Program-made: the position numbers and the translations under genes
The notes under the pieces: generated by a model
Database searches by the model: none
What the model was told of the DNA's origin: nothing
The model's input: only the letters and a program-made list of their open reading frames with translations
Part shown: positions 14,453 through 22,957 of the stretch, piece by piece
How the letters are laid out: each line of letters begins with the position of its first letter
How positions within the stretch are numbered: position 1 is the first letter of the stretch
Assembly (NCBI GenBank): GCA_903869675.1
Contig: CAIQAB010000010.1
Location: 1 to 64,000, forward strand
Length of the DNA stretch: 64,000 nucleotides
DNA from: an uncultured Verrucomicrobiota bacterium
GTDB lineage: Bacteria > Verrucomicrobiota > Verrucomicrobiia > Opitutales > Opitutaceae
Reading direction: 5' to 3'

Positions 14453-14686
14453 TCACCCGCGAGCGGGGATCTTGAGCTTCGTGCGGATGTGGGTGGAGAC
14501 CTCGGCAGGGTCGAAGTAAACGAGGCGGCCGATCTTGTGATAGGGGATGCGGCGGAGTTTCGTCCAGTCGCGGAGGGTGCGAATCGAGGGCTCTTTGCCG
14601 GTCGGGAAAATGCCGCAAGTGCGGAGGCCGACGATGTCGATGAGCTGCGAATTGATGTGAGTAGCGGAGTCGGTAGGCGTGTGCAT
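14453..14686 (-). CDS. Small MerR/HTH_17-type DNA-binding protein, excisionase candidate
   Basis: This 77-residue protein carries a winged-helix motif of the excisionase/MerR class: PSIRTLRDWTKLRRIPYHKIG followed by RLVYFDPAEV, a very common arrangement in phage excisionases (DNA-binding domain about residues 33-65). It lies between the integrase gene and the accessory cassette, where a recombination-directionality factor is expected. The integrase terminator at 14718-14747 separates it from the integrase transcript, so it probably has its own promoter in the 66-bp gap. A transcriptional regulator of the early operon is the main alternative; no other repressor-like gene is visible in the prophage segment. 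Confidence 0.7.
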   Translation of the reverse strand: MHTPTDSATHINSQLIDIVGLRTCGIFPTGKEPSIRTLRDWTKLRRIPYHKIGRLVYFDPAEVSTHIRTKLKIPARG

Positions 14687-14717
14687 GCGGCGGGCGCGGT
14701 GTCAGCTTGCGGGCATG

Positions 14718-14747
14718 AAAAAGCCCGCACCGGCGAAGGTGCGGGCT
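14718..14747 (-). terminator. Rho-independent terminator of the integrase gene
   Basis: AGCCCGCACC (14722-14731) pairs perfectly with GGTGCGGGCT (14738-14747) around a GGCGAA loop; on the minus strand the stem is followed by TTTTT. It begins six bases after the integrase stop. Confidence 0.85.
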
Positions 14748-14752
14748 GGTAA

Positions 14753-15958
14753 TCAAGCGGCGAGCGCCGCCGGCTGCGATGCCTCGGCAACCGGAGCGGC
14801 TTTCGCGTGCTTGGGCGTGATGGCGAAAAACTGCTCGGCCTCCTCCTTGGTCTTCAAGTCGAGGTAGTGCTTGCGGATGATGCTTTCGGAGTTGCCGGCC
14901 TGCAAAGCGGCCTCGCCCATGGAGCGGAATTTGCCGACGTGCATCGAAATGAACGTATGGCGCATGATGTCATGTGAGAGGTCGAACACCTTGGCGACGG
15001 CTGCGCGGGTGTGTTGCAGGTTGGCCGGAATGATCGGGCAGCGGTCGAGTGGGTAGGCTTTCAGCCAGGCCGCAAGGTTGGGCTGAATGGCGACGCTGCG
15101 CTTCATGCGGACTTTCGAGACCTCGGGCTCGATGAGGATGACGCCGGTATCGAGCCGGACATGCTCGGCCTTGAGTTTGAGGATCTCACCATGACGGACG
15201 CATGGGCGAATGCCTGCGAACAGGGCGAGCGCGAAGAACGGCACGAGGCTACCGCCGTCGATCTTTTCGACGTGGTGCATGAGCTTCTCGGCCTGCTCGG
15301 CGCTCAAGGTCTTGGCGGAGCCGCGACGGTGAGCGATGCGGTGATGGGGGATTTTTTCGACCGGATTGGCGGCAACCCAGTCCTTCTGAAACGCGAACTT
15401 GAAGAAGGTATGGAGGATGCCGCGCCGGTTGTTGATGGTCTTCGGGCCAGCATTGCCGCGCTGGCAATGGGCGGTGAGCTGCTGAGTGGTCAACTGGGAG
15501 ACGAGGACGGCGGGAAAACGCTTTTTGAGGACGCCTAGATGGCGGCGGATGTGGTCGAACTGGGAAATCGAAAGAAGCTTCTGGTCGTGCTCGCGCTGCT
15601 TGAAGGCGAGGTAAGTCGTGACGGCATCGGCCAAGGACTGCTCGCGATCTGGGGCGCGGTAGTTGGCCAAGGCAAAATCGAGGTAGAACGAAAGCGACTT
15701 GGGCGCGTCGGTGAGGCGGCGGAAAGCGGCCTCGGCCTCGTGAAGCTGGGCATCGGTCAACCGCGTGGCGGTGGTGCGAATGCCGGTCTCGGCCTGCAGG
15801 CGTTGGATTTCCAAGGCCTGACGCTCGGCGGAGGCCTCGGCGCGGGAAGGGAAATTCTTGCGGATGCGCTTACCGTCGAGCCAACCGGTGACGCGAAAAA
15901 CGATCTCCCCGGAGGGATTCGTGAATTCTGAGATGATGAACTGTGCGGCCTGGGCCAT
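14753..15958 (-). CDS. Tyrosine-recombinase phage integrase
   Basis: The 401-residue integrase catalyses site-specific recombination between phage and host attachment sites. An N-terminal arm-binding region (GEIVFRVTGWLDGKRIRKNF) is followed by a SAM-like core-binding domain (about residues 105-205) and a C-terminal catalytic domain. Catalytic residues visible are R251 in AGIRP, H329 and R333 in HDIMRHTF, and the nucleophile Y365 in RKHYLDL. The position normally held by His or Trp in box II appears as N356 (AGNSES), a mild deviation. It lies 62 bp from the 3' end of tRNA-Ser, the classical arrangement for a tRNA-integrating phage. A terminator follows immediately. Confidence 0.92.
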   Translation of the reverse strand: MAQAAQFIISEFTNPSGEIVFRVTGWLDGKRIRKNFPSRAEASAERQALEIQRLQAETGIRTTATRLTDAQLHEAEAAFRRLTDAPKSLSFYLDFALANYRAPDREQSLADAVTTYLAFKQREHDQKLLSISQFDHIRRHLGVLKKRFPAVLVSQLTTQQLTAHCQRGNAGPKTINNRRGILHTFFKFAFQKDWVAANPVEKIPHHRIAHRRGSAKTLSAEQAEKLMHHVEKIDGGSLVPFFALALFAGIRPCVRHGEILKLKAEHVRLDTGVILIEPEVSKVRMKRSVAIQPNLAAWLKAYPLDRCPIIPANLQHTRAAVAKVFDLSHDIMRHTFISMHVGKFRSMGEAALQAGNSESIIRKHYLDLKTKEEAEQFFAITPKHAKAAPVAEASQPAALAA

Positions 15959-16020
15959 GTGAGATTTGCCACGTCAACTGGCAAATCTGCTGTCTGCCTT
16001 AGCCCGTCAGAGGTAAAAAC

Positions 16021-16112
<92 letters not shown>

Positions 16113-16272
16113 GGAACGAAACGTCGAAACAAGGACGCGTTCGGCAAAGCGCAAGGTCGATTTTTCCGCCGCGGGCATTCCCCCCTCGTTTTTTCAAAGG
16201 ACGTTTTTGCCCTTGCGCACCCGCACCCCATCACCCTTTCTCTGACCCTTTTAACTCAACCCACGTATCACC

Positions 16273-16503
16273 ATGTCTCGCATTTGCGCCATCACCGGCA
16301 AACGCCCCACCAAGGGTTCCATCATTCACCGCAAGGGCCAGTCCAAGAAGAGCGGCGGCATCGGCACCCACGTGACCAAGAAGACCTCCCGCACCTTCAA
16401 GCCCAATCTCCAGCGCATCCGCGTGAAGCTCGCCAACGGCGGCATCAAGCGCATGCTCGTCTCGGTCAAGGCCATCAAGGCCGGTCTGGTCGAGAAGGCC
16501 TGA
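16273..16503 (+). CDS. rpmB: 50S ribosomal protein L28
   Basis: The 76-residue product begins MSRICAITGKRP and continues with GQSKKSGGIGTHVTKK, TSRTFKPNLQ and KRMLVSVKAIKAG, matching bacterial L28 along its whole length. It is a structural component of the large ribosomal subunit near the E site. Only one Cys is visible, so it is the zinc-independent form. It stands alone between the divergent tRNA-Ser gene and the ABC transporter operon, with its own terminator at 16552-16581. High Lys/Arg content and the usual size support the call fully. Confidence 0.97.
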   Translation: MSRICAITGKRPTKGSIIHRKGQSKKSGGIGTHVTKKTSRTFKPNLQRIRVKLANGGIKRMLVSVKAIKAGLVEKA

Positions 16504-16551
16504 GTCTTCCGCCCGGCCCTTTCCCCCGTGGAAAGCTGTCCGCTCCCTTCG

Positions 16552-16581
16552 CCCGCAGCCTTCCCCGGTTGCGGGTTTTTT
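16552..16581 (+). terminator. Rho-independent terminator of rpmB
   Basis: CCCGCA (16552-16557) pairs with TGCGGG (16570-16575), followed by six T residues (16576-16581), 48 bp after the rpmB stop. Confidence 0.7.
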
Positions 16582-16634
16582 GCGGCCGGCGTTTGCGCGC
16601 CGCCTTCCGGCGATGCTCTTTCGCGGGTCTCCCC

Positions 16635-17414
16635 ATGACGCCTCCCCCCCTCCTCCATTGCCAGGCGCTCGCCAAGCGGTTCGCCGCCGCCGGGCCGGCC
16701 GTGCTGGGGCCGCTCGATCTGGCGGTCGCGCCGGGGGAATTTGTATCCATCCTCGGCCCCTCCGGTTGCGGTAAATCCACCCTCCTGCGCCTGGTCTCCG
16801 GCCTGCTCGCGCCCAGCGGCGGCGCGCTCACCGTGGCGGGCCGCCCGCCCGGGACCCTCGACGACCTCGCCTACGTTTTCCAAGACGCGACTTTGCTGCC
16901 TTGGCTCCGCGTGGACGCCAACGTCGAGACCCTCCTGCGCCTCCGCCGCGTGCCGCCGGCCGAGCGGGCGCGACGGCGCGACGCCGCCCTCGGCCTGGTG
17001 CGGCTGGCGGAAAAGGCCCGCGCCTATCCGCGCCAGCTCTCCGGCGGCCAGCGCATGCGGGTCTCGCTCGCCCGCGCGCTCGCCCTCGAGCCCCGGGTGC
17101 TGCTGCTCGACGAGCCCTTCGGCGCGCTCGATGAAATGACCCGCGACCACCTCGGCGAGGAGTTGCTCGCCATTCACGCCCGGCAGGCGTGGACGGCGCT
17201 GTTTGTCACGCACTCGGTGGCCGAGGCGGTGTTTCTCTCGTCCCGCATTCTCGTGCTCGCGCCGCATCCGGGGCGCATCGCCCACGACCTCCCGGTCGAG
17301 CTGCCGTATCCGCGCAATCAGGAAACCCGGCGTGCTCCGGACTACCTCCGCCTCGTGGCGGAGGTCTCCGCGCGGCTGCGCGCGGTCGAACCGGCGGAGG
17401 CCTCCGCCGCATGA
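16635..17414 (+). CDS. ABC transporter ATP-binding protein (NitT/TauT/ThiZ type)
   Basis: This 259-residue ATPase drives an importer at the inner membrane. Walker A is GPSGCGKST (about residues 41-49), the Q-loop lies in VFQDATLLPW, the signature is LSGGQRMRVSLA and Walker B is VLLLDEPFGALDE; the switch His is in FVTHSVAEAV. The short Q-loop/signature spacing and VAEAVFLSSRI are typical of nitrate/taurine/aliphatic-sulfonate and thiamine-precursor systems. The reading frame is open upstream through rpmB, but ATG 16635 (MTPPPLLHC) is the sensible start because it follows the rpmB terminator. The stop overlaps the permease start (ATGA), giving a coupled three-gene operon. Confidence 0.9.
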   Translation: MTPPPLLHCQALAKRFAAAGPAVLGPLDLAVAPGEFVSILGPSGCGKSTLLRLVSGLLAPSGGALTVAGRPPGTLDDLAYVFQDATLLPWLRVDANVETLLRLRRVPPAERARRRDAALGLVRLAEKARAYPRQLSGGQRMRVSLARALALEPRVLLLDEPFGALDEMTRDHLGEELLAIHARQAWTALFVTHSVAEAVFLSSRILVLAPHPGRIAHDLPVELPYPRNQETRRAPDYLRLVAEVSARLRAVEPAEASAA

Positions 17415-18202
17415 GCCCGCGCCTGCTGCGCCGTCTCCCGCCCTTCGCGCTGGCGGGGCTATTCCTCGCCGGCTGGCAGGCGCTGCACCACGCGCTGCCG
17501 GCGGGGCGGCGGTTTCTCTTCCCGAGCCTGCCGCAGTTGGCCGGGGCCTTCCGCGTGCACGGGGCGGCCTTGCTCGACGCGGCCGGGCATACCGCGCTCG
17601 CCTCCCTCGGCGGCTTTGCCCTCGCGGCGGTGGTGGCCGTGGGGGCTTCGCTCCTGCTGGTCAGCTCCACTCTGGTGCGGCAGGCGCTGTATCCCTACCT
17701 GATGGGCCTGCAAATGGTGCCCGTGATCATCGTGGCGCCCATCCTTATCCTCTGGGTGGGGCCGGGCGCGCCGAGCGTGATCATCGTCACCTTCCTGATC
17801 ACGTTTTTCCCCCTGGTGGTGAACACCACCCAGGGCCTGCTCTCGGTGGATCAAGGGCATCTCGACCTCTTCCGCATGGGGCGGGCGGCGCGCTGGCAGG
17901 AATTGCTTTTGCTAAGGGCGCCGGCGGCGTTGCCGTATTTCTTCACCGGGCTGCGCATCGCCGCCATCCTCGCCCCGATCGGCGCGCTGACCGCCGACTA
18001 CCTCGTCGGCAGCACCACGGGCGGGCGTTCGGGGCTGGGCATCATGGCGCTGCTCTTCAGTGCGCGTAACGAGATCCCCGCCCTCTACGCCACCGCGGTG
18101 GTGGGCTGCGCGCTCGGCTTTGCGCTGGTGGCGCTGGTCTCCGGCCTCGCCTGGATCGTGCTTCACCGCTGGCACGAAAGCTATTCCCCTTCCGATTCAT
18201 GA
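17411..18202 (+). CDS. ABC transporter permease (BPD_transp_1; NitT/TauT/ThiX type)
   Basis: The 263-residue inner-membrane permease has about six hydrophobic segments (LAGLFLAGWQAL, GGFALAAVVAVGASLLLV, VPVIIVAPILILWVG, VIIVTFLITFFPLVV, a segment near IAAILAPIGALTADYLVG, and the C-terminal LGFALVALVSGLAWIVL). The coupling-helix EAA-like loop lies around LFRMGRAARWQELLLLRAPAALPYFFTGLRIA. That loop contacts the ATPase encoded upstream. Both ends overlap neighbouring genes by ATGA, so ATPase, permease and binding protein should be made in fixed ratio. The substrate cannot be read from this subunit. Confidence 0.9.
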   Translation: MSPRLLRRLPPFALAGLFLAGWQALHHALPAGRRFLFPSLPQLAGAFRVHGAALLDAAGHTALASLGGFALAAVVAVGASLLLVSSTLVRQALYPYLMGLQMVPVIIVAPILILWVGPGAPSVIIVTFLITFFPLVVNTTQGLLSVDQGHLDLFRMGRAARWQELLLLRAPAALPYFFTGLRIAAILAPIGALTADYLVGSTTGGRSGLGIMALLFSARNEIPALYATAVVGCALGFALVALVSGLAWIVLHRWHESYSPSDS

Positions 18203-19221
18203 AAATCCACGCTGCCTCTTTCCGCCTGACTCTTCCGCTGCTCGCCGCCGGGGCGTGGTGCCTGGCCGGCTGCGCCAAGTCCGGTTCCGCCGCGTCCGGC
18301 GCCAAGGCGGGCGAGCCTGCCCTCACCAAGATCACGGTGCAACTCGACTGGGTGCCGGAGCCCGAGCACGGCGGGCTGTTCCAGGCCCAGGCGCGCGGCT
18401 GGTTCCGCGAGGCCGGCCTCGACGTCACCCTCGTGCCCGGCGGGCCCAATGCCCTCGTGAACCAGCGCATCGCCACCGGCCAGGCGGACATCGGCCAGGG
18501 CGAGAGCGTCACCACTTTGCTCGACGTGCAAAAGGGCCTGCCCCTGCTCCAGGTCGCGGCGGTGTTCCAGAACGACCCCTCGGTCTTCCTGCTCCACGCC
18601 GACAATCCGGTGCGCGATTTCAAGGACTTGAACGGCCGCAAGATCATGGCCCGCCCGGCCTGGATCTTTCTCGATTACCTGCGCCAGAAATACGCCATCG
18701 ATTTCACCATCATCCCGTTCAACTTTTCCGTGACCAACTTCATCGCGGACAAGGACTTTATCCAGCAGGGCTACTACATTGCCGAACCCTTCTTCATCAC
18801 CCAGGGCGGCGCGCCCGCCCCGCGCTACCTCTATGCCTGGGACGCCGGCTACGATTCCTACGGCGTGTTGATCGCGAACCGCGACTGGGCCCGCCAAAAC
18901 CCCGCCGCCCTGCGCGCCTTTCTCGCCGCCTACATCCGCGGCTGGCGCGACTACCTCGAGGGGGACCCGGCCCCGGCCCATGCCGCGCTCAAGCAAGCCA
19001 ACGATAAAAACACCGACGCGTTTATGGACTTTTCCCGCGCCATGATCGTGAAGGAAAAGCTGGTGGTCGGCCGCGACGCCGCCGACTCGGCGCGCATCGG
19101 CCGGCTCGATCCCGCCCGCTACGCCACCCAGCTGAAGATCGTCGAGGACCTCAAACTCCTCCCGGCCGGTGCCTTGAAGGTGCCGGAGGTCATGACCACG
19201 GAGTTCTTGCCCGCGCCCTGA
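18199..19221 (+). CDS. ABC transporter substrate-binding lipoprotein (NMT1/THI5/ThiY-like)
   Basis: A periplasmic-facing 340-residue solute-binding protein with a lipoprotein signal: positively charged start, hydrophobic LTLPLLAAGAWCLAGC with lipobox LAGC (Cys about residue 26). The mature part has the NMT1/THI5-like hallmarks VQLDWVPEPEHGGLF, GLDVTLVPGGP and a Gln-rich IATGQADIGQGES, plus AEPFFITQGG in the second lobe. Relatives bind thiamine pyrimidine precursors, riboflavin, nitrate or sulfonates. The LDW...GLF pattern leans toward thiamine or riboflavin precursors, but no riboswitch is visible upstream, so the substrate stays open. It is the last gene of the three-gene transporter operon. 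Confidence 0.85.
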   Translation: MKIHAASFRLTLPLLAAGAWCLAGCAKSGSAASGAKAGEPALTKITVQLDWVPEPEHGGLFQAQARGWFREAGLDVTLVPGGPNALVNQRIATGQADIGQGESVTTLLDVQKGLPLLQVAAVFQNDPSVFLLHADNPVRDFKDLNGRKIMARPAWIFLDYLRQKYAIDFTIIPFNFSVTNFIADKDFIQQGYYIAEPFFITQGGAPAPRYLYAWDAGYDSYGVLIANRDWARQNPAALRAFLAAYIRGWRDYLEGDPAPAHAALKQANDKNTDAFMDFSRAMIVKEKLVVGRDAADSARIGRLDPARYATQLKIVEDLKLLPAGALKVPEVMTTEFLPAP

Positions 19222-19245
19222 GGCCGGTCGCCGTCTCTTTGCCCC

Positions 19246-20127
19246 GTGGTTTCCGTGCCCCAGACCCTGCGCTGCCGCGAGCTCGTGCTCGACCTCGGCA
19301 CGCCCCGGATCATGGGCATCCTGAATGTCACCGACGACTCGTTCTACGACGGCGGCCAGCACCTCGCGCCGGACGCCGCCCTCGCGCGTGCCCGCCGTAT
19401 GGTGGAGGAGGGGGCGGATATCCTCGATATCGGCGGCCAGTCCACCCGGCCCGGCCACGTGGAGATACCGGAGGCGGAGGAGCTCGCCCGCGTGCTGCCG
19501 GTGATCCGCGCGCTGGCGGTCGAGTTCCCCCGCCTGCCGCTCTCGATCGACACCTACCGGCCGGCGGTGGCCGCCGCCGCGCTCGCCGCCGGGGGGCACA
19601 TCCTCAACGACGTCCACGGGCTGCAGGGGCCGGGGGGCGCCGGGCTGGCGCGGCTGGCGGCGGAGGCGGGCGCCGCCGTGGTGGTGATGCACCACGACCC
19701 CGCGCTCCGCAGTATCGCGGCTGACGCCGACCCCTTGCCGTCGGTGCTGGCCTGGCTGGGGCGCAGTCTCGCCCTGGCGGCCGCCGCCGGTCTGCCGGCC
19801 GACCGCGTGGTGGTGGACCCGGGCATAGGCTTTGGCAAAACCCAGGCGCAAAACCTCGTCCTCCTCGCCCGGCTCGGCGAACTGCGCGCGCTGGGGCGGC
19901 CGGTCTTGCTCGGCGTCTCGCGCAAGAGCGTGATCGGCCACGCCTTGCCCGGGCTGGCCGCACCGGCCGACCGCCTCGAGCCGACCCTCGCGCTCACCGC
20001 GCTGGCCGTGCGTCAGGGCGTGCCCTTGCACCGCGTGCATGACGTCCTCGCCAACCGCCGCGCCGCCCGCATGGCGGCCGCGCTGCCGCCGGCGGGGGCG
20101 GACGGCGGGCGTTTTTTTAACGTGTAA
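19246..20127 (+). CDS. folP: Dihydropteroate synthase
   Basis: DHPS joins 7,8-dihydropterin pyrophosphate with p-aminobenzoate in folate synthesis. The 293-residue product contains both signature regions: IMGILNVTDDSFYDGGQ near residue 25 and DIGGQSTRPGH near 65. Downstream are SIDTYRP, GHILNDVHGL, VVVMHHD, VDPGIGFGKT and LGVSRKSVIG, covering the TIM-barrel active-site loops. The start is a GTG at 19246; a second GTG nine bases later is equally possible. It follows the transporter operon by 24 bp and may share its transcript. The usual length of the family is about 270-290, so it is complete. Confidence 0.95.
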   Translation: MVSVPQTLRCRELVLDLGTPRIMGILNVTDDSFYDGGQHLAPDAALARARRMVEEGADILDIGGQSTRPGHVEIPEAEELARVLPVIRALAVEFPRLPLSIDTYRPAVAAAALAAGGHILNDVHGLQGPGGAGLARLAAEAGAAVVVMHHDPALRSIAADADPLPSVLAWLGRSLALAAAAGLPADRVVVDPGIGFGKTQAQNLVLLARLGELRALGRPVLLGVSRKSVIGHALPGLAAPADRLEPTLALTALAVRQGVPLHRVHDVLANRRAARMAAALPPAGADGGRFFNV

Positions 20128-20156
20128 TCGGCGCCGGGCCGGGCACTCTGCGCCCC

Positions 20157-21599
20157 ATGAAAATCGTCCATGCGGCGAGCGAGTTGTTTCCTTATGTGAA
20201 GACCGGCGGGCTGGCGGATGCGGTGGCTTCGTTGGCCGGGGCGCTGGCGGATCGCGGCCACGAGGTGGCGGTGTTTGTGCCGGGCTACCGCGACGTGGTG
20301 GAGCATCCCGATGCCGCCGAGGCGGAGACGGTCCTGCGGCCCCGGATCGAGATGGGCGATGTCTTTATGAGCGGGGAGATCCGGCGCTTTCAGGCCCGCG
20401 AGGGGCTGACGGTTTATCTCGTCTGCCGGGATGAATTTTTCGACCGGAGCCACCCCTATGGCACGGGTGAGCGGGACTATGAGGACAACCACCACCGGTT
20501 TATCTTTTTCTGCAAAGGCGTGGTCGAGGCCATGCGCCTGCTGCGGATGAATGCCGATGCCGTCCACTGCCACGATTGGCAGACCGGCTTGCTGCCGCTG
20601 CTGCTCCGCCATGCCGAGCAGCGCCACGGCGATATCCTCGCCATGCGGACGGTGCTCACCGTGCACAACCTGGCCTTTCAAGGGGTCTTTCCGATGCGCT
20701 CCTTCTACCGCACCAACCTGCCCGATGAACTCATGGGCATAGACGGGGTGGAGTTCTACGGGCAGATGAACTTTTTGAAGGCCGGCCTCCTGTTTGCCGA
20801 CCGCATCAGCACGGTCAGCCCGACCTACGCCCGCGAGATCCAGACGCCCGAGTTTGGCTGCGGACTGGAGGGCGTGGTGGCCTCGCGGGCGGAGGAACTC
20901 GCCGGCCTGCTCAACGGCATCGACTCCGCGATCTGGAATCCGGCCAGGGACCCGCTCCTGCCGGCGAGCTACACCATCGGCAACTTGAAGGGCAAATGGA
21001 CCTGCCGCGCGGAGTTGCTGCGGCGGCACGGCTTTGACCCCGACTACCCGGGCCCGGTATTCGGCATGGTCTGCCGGCTGACCAGCCAGAAGGGCGTCGA
21101 TCTGGTCCTGGCCAACCGCGAATTCTTCAAACGCGAAGACTGCCGCCTGATCGTGCTGGGCAAGGGCGACCCGGAGCTCACGCGCGGTCTGCGCGAGCTG
21201 GCGCAGGCCCTGCCCAAACGCGTCGCGCTCAGCACGGTGCATGACGAGGGCATGAGCCACCTCGTGACGGCCGGGGCCGACTTTTTCCTCATGCCCTCGC
21301 GCTTCGAGCCGTGCGGTCTCAGCCAGATGTATTCCCAGGTCTATGGCACCATCCCGGTGGTCACCGGGGTGGGCGGGCTGGCGGACACGGTGGTCGATTG
21401 CGATGCGAACCCCGCCGCGGGCACTGGCATCCAAGTGGCAGTGACAGCCGAGGGGCTGTTGGACGGTCTCGACCGGGCGCTCGTCCTGCACCGGGACGTG
21501 AAGCGGCTGGTCGAGGTCCAGCTCGGTGGCATGCGCAAGGACTTCGGCTGGGGCGCGACGGTGAAGGCCTACGAAACGCTCTACGGCGACGGCGAGTGA
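20157..21599 (+). CDS. glgA: Glycogen synthase (ADP-glucose, GT5)
   Basis: The 480-residue GT5 enzyme extends alpha-1,4-glucan chains from ADP-glucose. The N-terminal sugar-nucleotide loop KTGGLADAV (about residues 15-23) is diagnostic. Also present are HCHDWQTGLLP, LTVHNLAFQG, the acceptor-site region VSPTYAREIQTPEFG, GMVCRLTSQKG and the C-terminal donor site FEPCGLSQMYSQVYGTIPVV with GGLADTV. Length fits bacterial GlgA (about 470-490). No other glycogen gene is beside it. The last 19 bases overlap the convergent lipoprotein gene on the other strand, leaving no room for a dedicated terminator between them. Confidence 0.95.
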   Translation: MKIVHAASELFPYVKTGGLADAVASLAGALADRGHEVAVFVPGYRDVVEHPDAAEAETVLRPRIEMGDVFMSGEIRRFQAREGLTVYLVCRDEFFDRSHPYGTGERDYEDNHHRFIFFCKGVVEAMRLLRMNADAVHCHDWQTGLLPLLLRHAEQRHGDILAMRTVLTVHNLAFQGVFPMRSFYRTNLPDELMGIDGVEFYGQMNFLKAGLLFADRISTVSPTYAREIQTPEFGCGLEGVVASRAEELAGLLNGIDSAIWNPARDPLLPASYTIGNLKGKWTCRAELLRRHGFDPDYPGPVFGMVCRLTSQKGVDLVLANREFFKREDCRLIVLGKGDPELTRGLRELAQALPKRVALSTVHDEGMSHLVTAGADFFLMPSRFEPCGLSQMYSQVYGTIPVVTGVGGLADTVVDCDANPAAGTGIQVAVTAEGLLDGLDRALVLHRDVKRLVEVQLGGMRKDFGWGATVKAYETLYGDGE

Positions 21600-22342
21600 G
21601 CCCCGGTGGCGGCGGCATTCATGTTGGCCTGATCGCTGAACTTGCTCGTGACGTCCTGACTGAAGCTTGAGATCCAGAAGCGGGTGCCGCGCACGTGCAG
21701 GCTGGTCTCGAGGGGCAGGGCCGGGCGTCCGCCCGAGGGCGGGGCGTAGAGCAGGGTGGTGCGGGCTTCCTGAATGGTCAGGCTGGGGGCGGCCTTGAAG
21801 GGTTCGAAATTGAACAACTCCACCCGGGTGAACGCGCCCGTGGCGGTGTCACGCGTGAAGCGCGCGCGCATGTGGGCGGCGGCGGTGTCGTGTTCGCCGG
21901 CCGGCACGAGGGTGAATTCGTAGGTGGCGGACTGCCCGTCGCGGGCGACCAGCGTGGCGGAGGCGCGGTTGAGCTGGGCGGCCAGGTTGGCGGCGGCGTC
22001 GAAGGGCGGGCGGGTATCGCGGTAGCGCTGTTGCTCGGCCCCGGTGGGGGCGCGGCCTTTTTCCGAGAGCAGGGTCCAGCGGTCGGGGCCGCGGCGGGAG
22101 GGGTCGTAGCGTTCCACGCGGTCGCGGCCGCTGCCGGTGGTGGACTGGGTGAAGGCCCAGCCCTTGGGGCCCTCGGCGCGGAAAGTATCGAGGGCGGCGG
22201 CGAGGTCGGCGGGCAACGGGGAGACCGCGGCCAGAGGCGCGGCGGAGGCCGGCGCGGGCGGGGGAGGCTGGCAGCCGGGCAGGGCGAGCAGGGCGGCGCA
22301 GGCGAGCAGGGAGGGCAGGGCGAGGCGAGGAAGGCGGAGCAT
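21581..22342 (-). CDS. Hypothetical lipoprotein
   Basis: A 253-residue protein with a clear lipoprotein signal (LPSLLACAALLALPGC, lipobox LPGC, Cys about residue 24) followed by a Pro/Ala-rich linker. The mature part is beta-rich and includes GWAFTQSTTGSG, VERYDPSRRGPDRW and LLSEKGRAPT. This resembles a family of outer-membrane-associated proteins that carry a 'ERYDP...W' motif, but no function is known to me. It is convergent with glgA and followed 9 bp upstream by the lipocalin gene on the same strand, so the two lipoproteins probably form one transcript. Confidence 0.6.
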   Translation of the reverse strand: MLRLPRLALPSLLACAALLALPGCQPPPPAPASAAPLAAVSPLPADLAAALDTFRAEGPKGWAFTQSTTGSGRDRVERYDPSRRGPDRWTLLSEKGRAPTGAEQQRYRDTRPPFDAAANLAAQLNRASATLVARDGQSATYEFTLVPAGEHDTAAAHMRARFTRDTATGAFTRVELFNFEPFKAAPSLTIQEARTTLLYAPPSGGRPALPLETSLHVRGTRFWISSFSQDVTSKFSDQANMNAAATGAHSPSP

Positions 22343-22351
22343 GCGGGACGT

Positions 22352-22918
22352 TTATTCGGCGGGCTGGGGCACGAAGGCGAGTGCCGATGGATCGATGGAG
22401 TTGGCGCGGAGTTTGACCAGGATGGAGGCGTAGGTATCCGACGGTAAACTACGCTCGCGGGCGAGGACCCAGAGCAGGCCGGCGTCGCCCGTGCCGACGA
22501 CGGCCCAGCGGTAATCGGGATCGAGGGCGAAGATTTTATACGTGGTGGAGAACGGCCAGACGAACTGCACCTTCCAGGTGGCGTTGGTCGCGGTGTCCGT
22601 CACCCAGGCGACCCCGGCCCAGGTCTTTTCGGGGGCGTCGAGGGATTTTTCGCGGAAGGTGTAATTGTTGACCAATTTGCCGTCGGGGCGGCGGGCGTAG
22701 GTGTCGTAGGTGGCGACTTTTCCCTTCTCGAGGAAGTAAGGGACGTGGCTGATCACATACCAGCGGCCCAGGTAGCGATCGAGGTCGACGCGGGCGACGG
22801 TGGCGGGAGTGGGTTTGGGCACGTGGGAGCAGGCGGGGAGCAGGGCGAGAAGAACGGAGGCGAGAAGGGTGAGAAGCGGGCGGCGAGGTGTTTGGCGGAG
22901 CGGATTGAATGAGCGCAT
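22352..22918 (-). CDS. blc: Blc-type outer-membrane lipocalin
   Basis: The 188-residue lipoprotein has an N-terminal signal (LLTLLASVLLALLPAC) and the lipocalin motif LDRYLGRWYVISHVPYFLEKG (the GxW of structural region 1). NNYTFREKS, WKVQFVWPFSTTYKIFALDPDYRWAVVGTGD and LWVLARERSL follow, the order seen in bacterial lipocalins. Blc proteins bind lysophospholipids and fatty acids and are thought to help maintain the cell envelope. The length fits the family. The gene is upstream of the other lipoprotein gene on the same strand. Confidence 0.9.
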   Translation of the reverse strand: MRSFNPLRQTPRRPLLTLLASVLLALLPACSHVPKPTPATVARVDLDRYLGRWYVISHVPYFLEKGKVATYDTYARRPDGKLVNNYTFREKSLDAPEKTWAGVAWVTDTATNATWKVQFVWPFSTTYKIFALDPDYRWAVVGTGDAGLLWVLARERSLPSDTYASILVKLRANSIDPSALAFVPQPAE

Positions 22919-22957
22919 GACGTTACGGTGCGCGAAAATCTGGAAAATGCGAAGGAG

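Noticed and set aside
16900-17200. rpmB reading frame fused to the ABC ATPase (a 376-codon open frame exists)
   Set aside because: The frame is a shadow of rpmB read in another phase, crosses the rpmB terminator, and the ATPase family starts at ATG 16635.
18181-20040. Minus-strand 619-codon frame opposite the ABC binding protein and folP
   Set aside because: Both plus-strand genes have full family motifs; the antisense frame is low-complexity (His/Gly/Glu/Arg) and has no domain.
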